A stretch of DNA of 33,404 nucleotides from an uncultured Bacilli bacterium (GTDB lineage: Bacteria > Bacillota_I > Bacilli_A > RF39 > UBA660). Positions 1-8,000 of the stretch are shown here, one piece after another. The notes under the pieces were generated by a model. It was not told where the DNA came from, made no database searches, and was given only the letters and a program-made list of their open reading frames with translations. The stretch lies in assembly GCA_947623755.1 (NCBI GenBank), contig CANQHB010000001.1:1-33404 (forward strand), written 5' to 3'. A program made the position numbers and the translations under genes. How positions within the stretch are numbered: position 1 is the stretch's first letter; the number at the start of each line of letters is the position of its first letter.

Positions 1-34
1 AAAACTCTGGCGTATTTTTTAAAGTGTTATACAA
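1..34 (-). CDS. Possible 5' end of a gene running off the window
   Basis: On the minus strand an AAAGGAG ribosome-binding sequence is followed after about nine bases by a TTG codon and eleven open codons to the window edge (MYNTLKNTPEF). Too little is present to name a product. The leftward orientation matches the neighbouring mobile-element remnants. It may be chance. Confidence 0.2.
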   Translation of the reverse strand, partial: MYNTLKNTPEF

Positions 35-64
35 GTTTTTCTACTCCTTTCTTTTTTGTATAAC
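26..64. repeat. 9-bp perfect inverted repeat
   Basis: GTTATACAA at 26-34 is repeated as TTGTATAAC at 56-64 with a 21-base spacer. It flanks the ribosome-binding site of the possible partial gene at the left edge, so it could be an operator or a translational hairpin. No function is established. Confidence 0.4.
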
Positions 65-116
65 AAATTAAAGCCAACTATATTGTACCATAAAAATACA
101 ATATAACGCCATCATT

Positions 117-209
117 CTACTCATTATTAATCACACTTTTTATATAGTTAGTTACCAATTCTATTATATTAGGAGAATCTTTTTTAAAAGTTTCTGTTAT
201 TTTAAACAT
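117..209 (-). CDS. Small hypothetical protein, 30 aa
   Basis: A 30-codon frame opens with ATG five bases after a good GAGGTGA ribosome-binding sequence and ends at TAG. The peptide starts MFKITETFKK, has a helical hydrophobic middle and ends INNE. It lies just downstream of, and on the same strand as, the broken HTH gene, so it probably belongs to the same mobile-element remnant. I do not recognise the family. Support rests on the start signal and the context only. Confidence 0.4.
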   Translation of the reverse strand: MFKITETFKKDSPNIIELVTNYIKSVINNE

Positions 210-250
210 AAGTCACCTCATTTAATTTTATGACTTTGTTATTCAATTAT

Positions 251-823
251 TTATTCATCTCCTGTTCTAAAACAACTTAACAAACTCTCAAAGTACTTTT
301 GTTCATCTTCACTCATTGGTTCAGACTCGATCCTTTTACCATTCCATAATTCTACACCATCAACATCTTTTGAAATAATAGGCCCTATATTATTTCTTTT
401 AATATTATTTTTATTATTATATTACTTCAAATTATCTTGATTACCAGTATTAAGATTATTTTTAATACCTGATATCTGATTCTTTAATACTTCTGATAAC
501 ATAATAACTCTTTTAGAATTATTCTTTGCTTTCTTATCGTATTTTAAAACAATATAACTATACTTCGATAAACTACTTATACTTTTAGATATTGTTTGCT
601 TACTAACACCAAATAAATTTTTAAAATATTCATTAGTAGCCCAACAATAACCTTCTTTCTTGCTTAATGACATTATTTCAATTAATAAAAATCTTTCTAA
701 AAATGTTAATCTATTATCTTCTAATAAACTAGTTGGTATAACTAAATTAATAAAATTTTCTATATCTATTCTCTCTTTTTGATATAAGATTATCTGAGTA
801 AGTGTTCTATTTTTTCTCCTTTC
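251..823 (-). pseudogene. Broken HTH replication-initiator-like gene
   Basis: One minus-strand frame runs from 823 to 251 and is interrupted once, by a TAA at 422-424. The intact stretch contains a winged-helix segment (EGYCWATNEYFKNLFGVSKQ) typical of the HTH_36-type N-terminal domain of plasmid, ICE and phage replication proteins. It is preceded by the usual 'LLEDNRLTFLERFLLIEIMSL' type lead-in, which I read by translating upstream of the ATG at 673. No ATG, GTG or TTG is found for this lead-in. An AAAGGAG site near 811-818 is followed only by non-start codons. After the internal TAA the same frame continues in a coding-like way (DVDGVELWNGKRIESEPM) to a stop at 251-253. I infer a decayed or heavily truncated initiator from an integrated element. 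A start at 673 would give only an 83-residue fragment. Confidence 0.6.
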
Positions 824-984
824 TTAACTAGCCTTTCTAGAACATGAAAAAAGAACTAGACATATCAATCCAAAACAAAAACAAGGGAATATTATCCAAT
901 CTTGTTTGTTGGAATCAATATGTACAGTTCTACATGAACTTTAAATTATATGTTTTATTAACCACATTCCCAAGTGACTAAACA

Positions 985-1017
985 AGTATAACAATTATTA
1001 TATTAAATTGCTATACT
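985..1017 (-). terminator. Hairpin at the 3' end of the specificity gene
   Basis: AGTATAACAATT (985-996) pairs with AATTGCTATACT (1006-1017) over 12 bp with one wobble, and overlaps the stop codon of the minus-strand specificity gene. There is no long U-run after it, so it may be an end-stabilising hairpin rather than a strong terminator. Confidence 0.4.
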
Positions 1018-2031
1018 ATAATTTAGATTTTTAATATAATTTTCCATAAATTCATAATCTGGAACACCATTTAGTGATGGTAATAAAACCTTTTGAGATT
1101 TTGAATATTTGGTCATTCTATATTGTCTTCCAAATGAATATCTAAAGTTTTCCATATTAATTACTGTAGAAATAAACATTCCAACATAATCACTAATTTC
1201 AATTTTAGAATGTAAAGTTACTATATTATCGTCACAATAAAACTGTTCACTATGATAAAAAGAATTACCAAACATATCTATAGTTATGCAATGATCAAAT
1301 AATTTCATATTATTATTTTCAGCAATATAAGATGCAATTCCTTGATTATACTTTCCAGCTGTAATCAAAGGAATATCTCCTTCAATCCTATCTAAAGTTT
1401 TTAGTCTTTTGCCATGGTCTATTTCAAAGATTCCATTTTCACCAATTAAATCAAAATATTCCCAACTAGAATTACTTAAATCAATTTTTTTTGAGCTCAC
1501 AGATTTTGAATATTTATCTTCAAATTTTTCTTGATCAATGTTATCCAAAAACCAACAAGCCCTTTCATATCCTTCATTTAAAAAATAATCAGGTATATCA
1601 TCTATTTTTATATTTCTAGTTTTTTCTACCCATTCTGGAAGTTCATTCAAATCTGGTACTAACAATGCATTTAAAGTTTTATTAGCTTGTCTCCCAAATG
1701 AATATTTAAATTGATTGGCTTTTATACATAGACAATAATATTGTAATATATTAATATTCATATCAATTTTAGGTTTTAGATAAAACAAATCTCTACCTGA
1801 ATAATAAGGTTTCTCTTGAATAAATGCCTCTAAAACAGAGCCTCCGCCAGCAACAGAAATGGTATATGCCGGATTTGGAACAATATCTTTAACTGGTAAA
1901 ACATTTGCAGTAATCCCGTTATTTTTTTTACTTCTACCCACATAATTTATACCATTCTCATCTTTTATAAGCTTACTTAAATCCAAATTCACTCCATAAA
2001 CCACTTCGAATAATTCATCTATTCTTTTCAT
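1003..2031 (-). CDS. DNA specificity subunit of a BcgI-like RM system (HsdS family)
   Basis: This 342-residue protein is the target-recognition subunit expected to direct the adjacent methylase-nuclease to an asymmetric bipartite site. It has a visible twofold layout. Each half ends in the same signature, FKYSFGRQ near residue 108 and FRYSFGRQ near residue 297, followed by a proline-bearing segment (VPDLNELPEWV and LPSLNGVPDYEF). This is the arrangement of two target-recognition domains joined by spacer helices. The length matches BcgI subunit B (about 340 residues) and is shorter than most two-TRD type I HsdS proteins. Its ATG overlaps the end of the upstream methylase gene by four bases, implying translational coupling. 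The recognition sequence cannot be read from the protein. Confidence 0.8.
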   Translation of the reverse strand: MKRIDELFEVVYGVNLDLSKLIKDENGINYVGRSKKNNGITANVLPVKDIVPNPAYTISVAGGGSVLEAFIQEKPYYSGRDLFYLKPKIDMNINILQYYCLCIKANQFKYSFGRQANKTLNALLVPDLNELPEWVEKTRNIKIDDIPDYFLNEGYERACWFLDNIDQEKFEDKYSKSVSSKKIDLSNSSWEYFDLIGENGIFEIDHGKRLKTLDRIEGDIPLITAGKYNQGIASYIAENNNMKLFDHCITIDMFGNSFYHSEQFYCDDNIVTLHSKIEISDYVGMFISTVINMENFRYSFGRQYRMTKYSKSQKVLLPSLNGVPDYEFMENYIKNLNYSIAI

Positions 2032-4145
2032 TCTTCATCACCTAAGTCATTTTCCTGCATATATTTAAACAATGCATATTTCTTTAATTGGTTTTCAAAC
2101 TCTGTTTCAGTTAACAAACTATAATCAGTCTCAACATATGCTTCAGCTAACCATTCATCATTTTTGTTTAACTCTTTTCGTAAATATACAGTATTATCAA
2201 TTTTAGCAATTCCCTTTAGCTGTCTTAACCACTCATCTTTTGTAGACATCCATGCATTATCCTTATCATATCTTCCTACATGAGGGATTGTTACTAACCC
2301 ATCATCTTGCCATCTCGCAAGAAAAACTATTTTACTGGAATCATTATGTTTAATATGAGCTCTAAACACCATTATACAAGTTGAGGTTCCTACTTTACTT
2401 TCTTGAAAAAGCTTTTTAGGCATAGTCATTGTAGCTAACAAAGTATGTTTACTCATTATTGCTTCACGCATTTTTTTATCATCTTTACTACTTGCACAGC
2501 TCATAGGAACTATTGCAATTCCAATTCCGCCAGGTTTCAAATATTCTAACATTGAATAGACAAAATCTAATTCGCTTTGACCAGTTTGTTTATTTTTTCC
2601 TTTTGTTTTCTTTGTTTTAGAATTTAAAAGCGAATATGGTGGATTAATCATTCCAACAGATGGTCTATTATCCATATTTAATATTTCATCCTGTAAAGTT
2701 TTTTTGGGATTTTCTGATATAATAGCCTTGTCTTTTAATAGCGAAGAACAAGCATATAAATTTGACTTACCGTCTCCATGAAATCGCATATTAGCGTAAG
2801 CCAAAGCAAACATTTCAGGTTCTCTTTCCACACCAATTAAACATTGTTTTCTTACTATTTTTTTCTTAATATTCTTTTCTTCCTCAGATATTGCTAAGGA
2901 TTCAATATTATGATCCATCTTATTTAAAGCGCTAATCAAAAATCCGCCAGTACCAGTACATATATCTATTATCTTTGTTTGCTCATTTAATTTTTTATCA
3001 AGAAAACATTCTGCAATATCGCAAAATAATTCAGTAATGTGTTTTGGCGTTAATACAACCCCTTTATCTTTAGCATCACCCTTTGCATATTTTAAAAATG
3101 CAGTATAAAATGTTCCCATTATGTCCACTCTAGGATGATTTTCCATTTTTAAAACAATATTTTGATAAATGGAGTAAGCACTTCTAGATAAAATATTTTC
3201 TCCAAAATTAAAATATTTACTTTCACCTTCAGGAGATTCCAAAAGGTTTGTTAATAATAAACTATTATAATATTCTTCTAAAGATTTAATCTTAATTTCT
3301 GGAAGGCAATCTTTTTCTTTCCAAATTTCTCTCAATGCCTCCCATAATCTATTTATTGATTTTTTTCCTAATTCTTCTGTATATGGCTTTTTAATTCTAG
3401 AGTTTGGCATTGCTCTTTCAACAGCCTTATAAAAATCCGAGTCTTTATTTGTCAATGCTAATACAATAGCAGACAAAAAACCTGCTCTATCCTTAGCCGA
3501 AATATGATTTGCTCTTAAAAAATTGTTACACTGTTTTGCATATACTTTTAAATCATTCTCAATTTGCTCACGCTCTTCCTTAAATTTTCCTAAATGCTCA
3601 TCAATTAATAATCTATAATCAGTTGGTTTCATAATAGTATCATTAAATTCACCATTTTCTAAAAGGTATAAACTCTCTAATCCTTTTCCTTTTGGCAAGA
3701 AGAAAGTAGTACACCTATAGTTATCCTCGCTAATTCCTGAAACTGCAACGGCTACAACATCATAAGCATAATTAACAAATGTTGCATAATGAATAGCACC
3801 ATTTATTGCATAATCCGAAATTTCTTTTGAATTGCCAAGACCAGTTTTGTAATCATCCAAATTATCATAAGTTTGGTGTCTATTAACATCTGGCTTACAC
3901 TCAATTACAACAATTAAATCTTTTTTAGTGTCTTTTGCGGTATAGTCTGGTGAACCAGCATTTCCAGTTAATTTTTTGCTAGCATTCATAAAAGCTTCAG
4001 CCAACTCTCGATCAGCATTTATTCCACTTTTATATGAATCTTCTTTATAATAAATCAAACCGTCTTCTATTTCATCTTGATTTGTAGGATAGCCTACTTC
4101 CAACAATCTTTTTTTCACTAAACCTTTTGTTAATTCTTCTGACAT
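2028..4145 (-). CDS. BcgI-like fused restriction endonuclease / N6-adenine methyltransferase
   Basis: A 705-residue bifunctional restriction-modification subunit. Residues 1-120 look like a PD-(D/E)xK nuclease domain: PD at 66-67 and ECK at 82-84 form the D..ExK core. The middle is helical and carries the HsdM-like stretch GVVLTPKHITELF (362-374). The methyltransferase core follows, with SAM motif I DICTGTGGF (394-402) and catalytic motif IV NPPY (501-504), the N6-adenine type. An HsdM-only protein is usually about 500 residues. The extra N-terminal nuclease, and the lack of any separate hsdR helicase gene nearby, point to a type IIB/IIG enzyme like BcgI that methylates and cuts on both sides of its site. 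Family knowledge supports this reading; actual cleavage is inferred. It is coupled upstream to the regulator (16-base overlap) and downstream to the S subunit. Confidence 0.82.
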   Translation of the reverse strand: MSEELTKGLVKKRLLEVGYPTNQDEIEDGLIYYKEDSYKSGINADRELAEAFMNASKKLTGNAGSPDYTAKDTKKDLIVVIECKPDVNRHQTYDNLDDYKTGLGNSKEISDYAINGAIHYATFVNYAYDVVAVAVSGISEDNYRCTTFFLPKGKGLESLYLLENGEFNDTIMKPTDYRLLIDEHLGKFKEEREQIENDLKVYAKQCNNFLRANHISAKDRAGFLSAIVLALTNKDSDFYKAVERAMPNSRIKKPYTEELGKKSINRLWEALREIWKEKDCLPEIKIKSLEEYYNSLLLTNLLESPEGESKYFNFGENILSRSAYSIYQNIVLKMENHPRVDIMGTFYTAFLKYAKGDAKDKGVVLTPKHITELFCDIAECFLDKKLNEQTKIIDICTGTGGFLISALNKMDHNIESLAISEEEKNIKKKIVRKQCLIGVEREPEMFALAYANMRFHGDGKSNLYACSSLLKDKAIISENPKKTLQDEILNMDNRPSVGMINPPYSLLNSKTKKTKGKNKQTGQSELDFVYSMLEYLKPGGIGIAIVPMSCASSKDDKKMREAIMSKHTLLATMTMPKKLFQESKVGTSTCIMVFRAHIKHNDSSKIVFLARWQDDGLVTIPHVGRYDKDNAWMSTKDEWLRQLKGIAKIDNTVYLRKELNKNDEWLAEAYVETDYSLLTETEFENQLKKYALFKYMQENDLGDEE

Positions 4146-4480
4146 TTTATTTTACCTCCAATTGTTCCAAAATAATCATTTCTATTTCTAATTTTTTCTA
4201 TATTTCCATTACTTTTTAAATACAAAACTACATCTAACGGCAATTCATCTCTTTCTTTTGCAGCAATATCGAATAATTTAATCATTTCATCTTGTTTTAA
4301 TTGTAAATATTCTGAGATTTTAATTTGAGTTTCTGATGGTGGCGGATTAACTTTACCACTAATAATATCATAAAAGTATGGTTTGGCTATTTTCAAATCT
4401 TGATAAAACTGACTTTGACTAATTTTTTTACTTTTTATTAACTCGGTTAAAATTTGCCCATATTCACTTTTTTTTACCAA
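4130..4480 (-). CDS. XRE-family regulator, likely C-protein of the RM operon
   Basis: A 116-residue protein with an N-terminal helix-turn-helix (ISQSQFYQDLKIAKPYFYDI, about residues 19-38). I place the start at TTG 4480-4478, because a strong GGAGGTGG site sits six bases before it. The upstream ATG at 4522 would put that site inside the gene and would start within the operator palindrome. The gene is first in a three-gene operon and overlaps the methylase start, the usual place of controller (C) proteins that delay nuclease expression. The palindromes at 4498-4525 on the promoter are candidate autoregulatory sites. It is somewhat longer than classical C-proteins (about 80 residues). The C-terminal 50 residues are unassigned. 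Confidence 0.7.
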   Translation of the reverse strand: MVKKSEYGQILTELIKSKKISQSQFYQDLKIAKPYFYDIISGKVNPPPSETQIKISEYLQLKQDEMIKLFDIAAKERDELPLDVVLYLKSNGNIEKIRNRNDYFGTIGGKIKCQKN

Positions 4481-4497
4481 TAATCCCACCTCCAAAT

Positions 4498-4541
4498 AGT
4501 ATGTATGTATACATACTAACATACTTTATTAAATAAATCAA
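4498..4541 (-). promoter_or_regulatory. RM operon promoter with overlapping operator palindrome
   Basis: Read on the minus strand, TTGATT (4541-4536) and TAGTAT (4518-4513) are separated by 17 bases. The -10 overlaps the perfect 14-bp palindrome GTATGTATACATAC at 4503-4516. Further CATACT/AGTATG half-sites lie at 4498-4503, 4512-4517 and 4520-4525. Such clustered inverted half-sites on a promoter are what a C-protein or XRE autoregulator binds. The binding itself is inferred. Confidence 0.6.
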
Positions 4542-4559
4542 TAAATTGAAAATAATTCA

Positions 4560-4588
4560 CAAAAAAACAACACAATTTTGGTGTCGTT
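4560..4588 (-). terminator. Rho-independent terminator of the fic gene
   Basis: On the minus strand ACGACAC and GTGTTGT pair across a seven-base loop and run into a U-tract (A-run 4561-4567 on the plus strand). The hairpin begins at the fic stop codon and separates fic from the RM operon. Confidence 0.65.
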
Positions 4589-5405
4589 ATAAAATGCATA
4601 ATTTTTCTGATTTCAAATTATTATTTTTACCTAATAACAAACTTTCATAAAACTTAATTAAATATTTATTATCTTCTTTTATATCGAATTTATTGTTAAT
4701 ATAGTTACTTCTAACTAATGCATTTCTAAAATATTTAGAATTATCTTTAAACAAAGAATAATTTATATTATAACCTAGTTCTTTTAAATACTTAATCATA
4801 AATATTGCCGTTGTCCGAGTATTGCCTTCCATAAATGGATGAACTTGCCAAATACAAGAAGTAAAATTAGATATACTTATTATTTTATCTGATGCACTTA
4901 ATTTATTATAATCTTCTTGTCTTTCAACTGAAAAATCATAAATAAGATAATCTCTAATTCTATTATAATCGCAATATACTACTGTATCACCACTTAATAT
5001 TTCTTCGTCTTTTGAAATATTAACTTCTCTAAATTTACCAGCAAACTTATAGACATCTTTAAATGAAAAGTAATGAACATATTCATAAAAATCCATCGTT
5101 AAATAAAACATATCATTTTGTAATATTTGCATAATTCTTAATGATACAAAATCACATTCATACTCGTCTCTATTATAGCTATCATTTAGATCATCATAAT
5201 ATTTCTTTAGTTTATTTTCCAACTCATCAAGCGATATTTCATTCTTAATATTTAATTTTACTAAATTTTTCATAGTTTCAGAAGATGCTAAATTATCGAC
5301 TTGTTGTAAGCCTATTGCCATTTCCCATTTTGATTTTAAATCAGATTTGTCATTCTTTATTTCTATATATTCATTGACACTTGAGTCTAAACTTTCTTCA
5401 TTCAT
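4587..5405 (-). CDS. Fic-domain protein with VbhA-like N-terminus
   Basis: A 272-residue Fic-fold protein, a family that usually transfers AMP from ATP to target hydroxyl groups. The Fic motif HPFMEGNTRT lies at residues 189-198, with the catalytic His at 189. The second arginine of the textbook HxFx(D/E)GNGRxxR motif is replaced (Ala at the twelfth position), as in several HPFxEGNTRT-type members. Residues about 27-70 (KWEMAIGLQQVDNLASSE, then an acidic-lysine helix) resemble the antitoxin VbhA domain, so toxin and antidote may be fused. The canonical inhibitory (S/T)xxxE(G/N) motif reads LQQVDN here, so inhibition is uncertain. Start: ATG 5405-5403 with AGAAGGTGA just upstream; the ATG at 5429 would bury that site. 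It stands alone between the RM operon and abiE. Confidence 0.8.
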   Translation of the reverse strand: MNEESLDSSVNEYIEIKNDKSDLKSKWEMAIGLQQVDNLASSETMKNLVKLNIKNEISLDELENKLKKYYDDLNDSYNRDEYECDFVSLRIMQILQNDMFYLTMDFYEYVHYFSFKDVYKFAGKFREVNISKDEEILSGDTVVYCDYNRIRDYLIYDFSVERQEDYNKLSASDKIISISNFTSCIWQVHPFMEGNTRTTAIFMIKYLKELGYNINYSLFKDNSKYFRNALVRSNYINNKFDIKEDNKYLIKFYESLLLGKNNNLKSEKLCIL

Positions 5406-5481
5406 CACTTCACCTTCTTTACATAGCAAGTATTGAAAAACTCCTCCAACAAGCCCTTTTTCACGTATTATAGGAGTAATC

Positions 5482-6339
5482 TCAATCCATATACTGTTCT
5501 AATTCTAAATTTAATTCTTTTATAAAATCATTTAACAAAAGCATTATTTGATCTACTTTTAGATTATTTGCATAACTATTCTTCTTCGAATAAGATTTCC
5601 AATTCGTTTTTATTCTATCACTATCCATAATTGATTTAATAATTTCACGATAATCATTTAAGTATTCAAAAGAATCTCTTTTAGTAAAAGTATTATTAAT
5701 TGCATCTTTTATTACATTTATATTAATTTCATTTCTTAACTTTGTTAAAAAGAAATATACATCATAAAAATCTTTCATTCTACTATTATACTTTCCACGT
5801 CTTAAAACAGTTTCTACTTTTTCAGCTAGTATAGTTTCAATATTATAACTATTAATTAAAATGCTTCTATCTTCAAATAATAAAGGATATTTAAATTTCA
5901 ATTCTTTTGGTGTTACTTTGTCACCAGTTGATATATCAATTTCTAAATTCACTTTAGTACTATTTACTCTACCAGTAATATAATATTTATTTCCACCATA
6001 TTCTTCTTCTTCTCTTATATCAGTAATGTTTACAATATCGAATTTAACTCTATCGTTTAAATCAATAGATAATATCTCATTTAAAACACTAACCATTTTA
6101 TCCTTTGAAATTTCTATCCCGTTAATTGTAGTATCCATATCTTTTGTTGTTCTATTTTCTATACCAAACATTGCGGTAAGCAACAATCCACCCTTTAATA
6201 TAAAGTTATCTTGATATTTTGAAACAGATATTCTTTCTAATATTCTTTCAAACATAAATCTTTGTAACGATTCATAGTAATTTAAATTATACTTCTCTTC
6301 AAGTTCTCTTGCTTTTAATTTAATTTTTTCTACTACCAT
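5482..6339 (-). CDS. abiEii: AbiEii-type nucleotidyltransferase toxin
   Basis: A 285-residue member of the AbiEii/AbiGii toxin family (type IV toxin-antitoxin, DUF1814-like), whose members transfer nucleotides to tRNA or other targets and stop growth, for example on phage infection. The nucleotidyltransferase signature is visible: FILKGGLLLTAMFG with the GG pair at residues 50-51, then RTTKDMD with the metal-binding aspartates at 67 and 69. Its start overlaps the abiEi stop by seven bases, the normal coupled order with antitoxin first. The length fits the family (about 280-300). No truncation is visible. Confidence 0.88.
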   Translation of the reverse strand: MVVEKIKLKARELEEKYNLNYYESLQRFMFERILERISVSKYQDNFILKGGLLLTAMFGIENRTTKDMDTTINGIEISKDKMVSVLNEILSIDLNDRVKFDIVNITDIREEEEYGGNKYYITGRVNSTKVNLEIDISTGDKVTPKELKFKYPLLFEDRSILINSYNIETILAEKVETVLRRGKYNSRMKDFYDVYFFLTKLRNEININVIKDAINNTFTKRDSFEYLNDYREIIKSIMDSDRIKTNWKSYSKKNSYANNLKVDQIMLLLNDFIKELNLELEQYMD

Positions 6340-6920
6340 TTCATCATTACCTCCACAATTGTATTAACTTTTTCATATATATTAAATATTTCAGCATATT
6401 CTAATAATTTATCAATATTTTTATCTTTGCTATGAAAATAATAATCTAAAACTCTATTTTGAAGTTCTAAATCAAATTCTCCTTCAGCCCTTAACATGTC
6501 ACAAATACATCTCTCAGCATTATATATTTTTACTGGATTTCCACTTGGACTTGGTGTTTCGATTATTCCAATATCATAAAACTTCTCTGAAACTCTATGA
6601 ATATTATAATTTCCTCTTACTTTTTTATCCCTAGGTACAGTTATATCTATTTTCATTGGAGTTCTATTTGTTAAATTAAGAATATGTAGTGCAGTATTAT
6701 AAGAAAATATTGCTAGTGGATATTTTTTTTGTAAAATAAAATATTCATCTTTTAATATCTTATTATCCATATATAAACCATAGCTTACCCTTTCAATTAA
6801 TCCTTCATCTAAAAATTTTTGAATCAAAGGTTTACTTATACCCAATGTTAAAAATTCTGCAGTAGTAATATAACCATGATTACCATTTAAAAATTCAATT
6901 ACTTTTTCTTTATTACTCAT
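6333..6920 (-). CDS. abiEi: AbiEi-type antitoxin / transcriptional repressor
   Basis: A 195-residue protein with the AbiEi layout: an N-terminal winged helix (about residues 3-60, including YITTAEFLTLGISKPLIQKF and a wing GLIERVSYGLY), followed by the C-terminal domain with KIYNAERCICDMLR. In the known Streptococcus system the N-terminal domain binds inverted repeats and represses the operon, while the C-terminal domain counters the toxin. Here a long inverted repeat spans the promoter 12 bases upstream of the start, which fits. It is the first gene of a two-gene operon. Confidence 0.88.
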   Translation of the reverse strand: MSNKEKVIEFLNGNHGYITTAEFLTLGISKPLIQKFLDEGLIERVSYGLYMDNKILKDEYFILQKKYPLAIFSYNTALHILNLTNRTPMKIDITVPRDKKVRGNYNIHRVSEKFYDIGIIETPSPSGNPVKIYNAERCICDMLRAEGEFDLELQNRVLDYYFHSKDKNIDKLLEYAEIFNIYEKVNTIVEVMMKW

Positions 6921-6931
6921 ATTTTCACCAC

Positions 6932-6977
6932 TTTACTCTTGTACCCACATTATAACATTTTGTGGAACGAGAGTAAA
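6932..6977 (-). promoter_or_regulatory. abiE promoter inside a 17/18-bp inverted repeat
   Basis: On the minus strand TTTACT (6977-6972), 17 bases, TATAAT (6954-6949) form the promoter. The same DNA carries an inverted repeat, 6932-6949 against 6961-6977, whose arms begin identically (TTTACTCT) and end in CACA, with two substitutions and one indel. The arms cover the -35 and the region just after the -10, so a dimer bound there would block RNA polymerase. AbiEi is the obvious candidate binder. Confidence 0.7.
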
Positions 6978-7215
6978 TAGCAATACATTAATTTGTCAAA
7001 AAAATATTTTTTTAAGGGTTTGGGAATTTTCCCACAATAGAAAACTTGGCGAGGAGTAAGTTTTCAGTGCTGGCTAGGACAATTAATTTAACATTGTTGG
7101 AATTATACTTTTTAAAGTCATTAAATTTTTTCTAAAAAACACATCAAAAAAACTTTATTTAATCGTTAAAATTTAAACAAAGTATTTTAAATTCCATACA
7201 AATTTTTACTTAAAA
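6978..7215. other. AT-rich spacer without a gene
   Basis: I find no convincing frame. It holds two small symmetries: GGGAA..TTCCC around 7022-7033, and AAAACTT..AAGTTTT around 7040-7063. The junction between the abiE module and the TnpV remnant falls here. No target-site duplication could be recognised by eye. Confidence 0.4.
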
Positions 7216-7574
7216 TCATTCTAAATTAGTATGAATATATTCTCTAAAAACTATTTCTTCAGCACGATTTTTTATATTATTCATAAATCCTATCCATAAC
7301 ATTTGATTATCATTTTTAAGTTTTTCATTAACATTTTCTTTTTCATCCAGCAAAAAATTAGCTCATTTGTCTTATCATTTACTAATTTTTCAACATCATA
7401 TAGATAACTATTTAGTTGTTCTTTCATTAATAATACCGTATATAATCCTCTATTATGTTCTTTTAAGTACATTAGTTTTAACAATCCATACTTACCAATA
7501 TTGTATTGTTTTCCTTTTTTTAATTTTAAATCCGACATTAAATAATCACCAACTTTAGTGTAACTAACATTCAT
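7216..7574 (-). pseudogene. TnpV transposon protein, frameshifted
   Basis: The first 94 codons (MNVSYTKVGDYLMSDLKL, then GKYGLLKLMYLKEH) match the TnpV family, small proteins of about 115-120 residues carried by Tn4451-like and other mobile elements. The frame is lost at a run of six A (plus strand 7352-7357). One added base restores a reading that continues FLLDEKE, then NDNQMLW, then NNIKNRAEEIVFREYI and stops at TGA 7216-7218, the family's usual C-terminus. So the gene is complete apart from one homopolymer indel, either a recent mutation or a sequencing error. The unshifted product stops at 7290. Confidence 0.78.
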
Positions 7575-7617
7575 AACTTTTTTCCATTTTTTTACTATTT
7601 TTATTTGGCTTTAATTG

Positions 7618-7920
7618 TTATACTTTAGTTACACAATGACTATCTCCTCCTCCGGCATTTATGTGATTAGATACCAATATAACATCATTCCCACTTCCAA
7701 ACAAACTTTGAGCTTTCTTTGGTCTATTATTAGAATCTAAAGTAACATCACTATCTCTAGTTAATGCACTTTCAATACCTAATTGATCCAACCTATCTTT
7801 CATATACTTACTAATCATTAAAGTATAATCTTTTTCTAATATTCCATTTGCACTAGTACCGCCATCAACTCCCCCATGACCAGCGTCAATTACCACTTTT
7901 TTACTTGCTCTATCATCCAT
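7618..7920 (-). pseudogene. N-acetylmuramoyl-L-alanine amidase, C-terminally truncated
   Basis: The 100 codons encode the start of an Amidase_3 (CwlC/LytC-type) zinc hydrolase that cleaves the lactyl-amide bond of peptidoglycan. Visible are KKVVIDAGHGGVDGG with the first zinc His, the conserved Glu in GILEKDYTL, and VSNHINAGGG with the second zinc His. The domain normally needs about 175 residues, including the catalytic C-terminal Glu. Here it switches after GGGD to an unrelated tail (SHCVTKV) and stops. No signal peptide is present, which resembles phage or element lysins. The start at 7920 follows an AGGTGA site; the GTG at 7929 would overlap it. It is probably inactive, and abuts the TnpV remnant. 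Confidence 0.75.
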
Positions 7921-7925
7921 GTTTA

Positions 7926-7964
7926 TCACCTAATATAAAATATGAAAAAACAAGCATTAGGTGA
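7926..7964. repeat. 9-bp inverted repeat upstream of the amidase remnant
   Basis: TCACCTAAT (7926-7934) and ATTAGGTGA (7956-7964) are perfect complements 21 bases apart. The first arm contains the amidase ribosome-binding site, so the hairpin would sequester it in RNA. It also marks the border between the accessory island and the housekeeping block. Confidence 0.4.
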
Positions 7965-8000
7965 ATTATCCACTAAAATTTCATCTAGCAATAAAATTTT

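Noticed and set aside
845..950. Short minus-strand membrane-like frame (DWIIFPCFCFGLICLVLF)
   Set aside because: No start codon of any usual type and no ribosome site. It may be a fragment of a small mobile-element gene but cannot be supported.
7367..7558. 63-codon plus-strand frame
   Set aside because: It is the antisense shadow of the TnpV remnant, which has clear family similarity on the minus strand.
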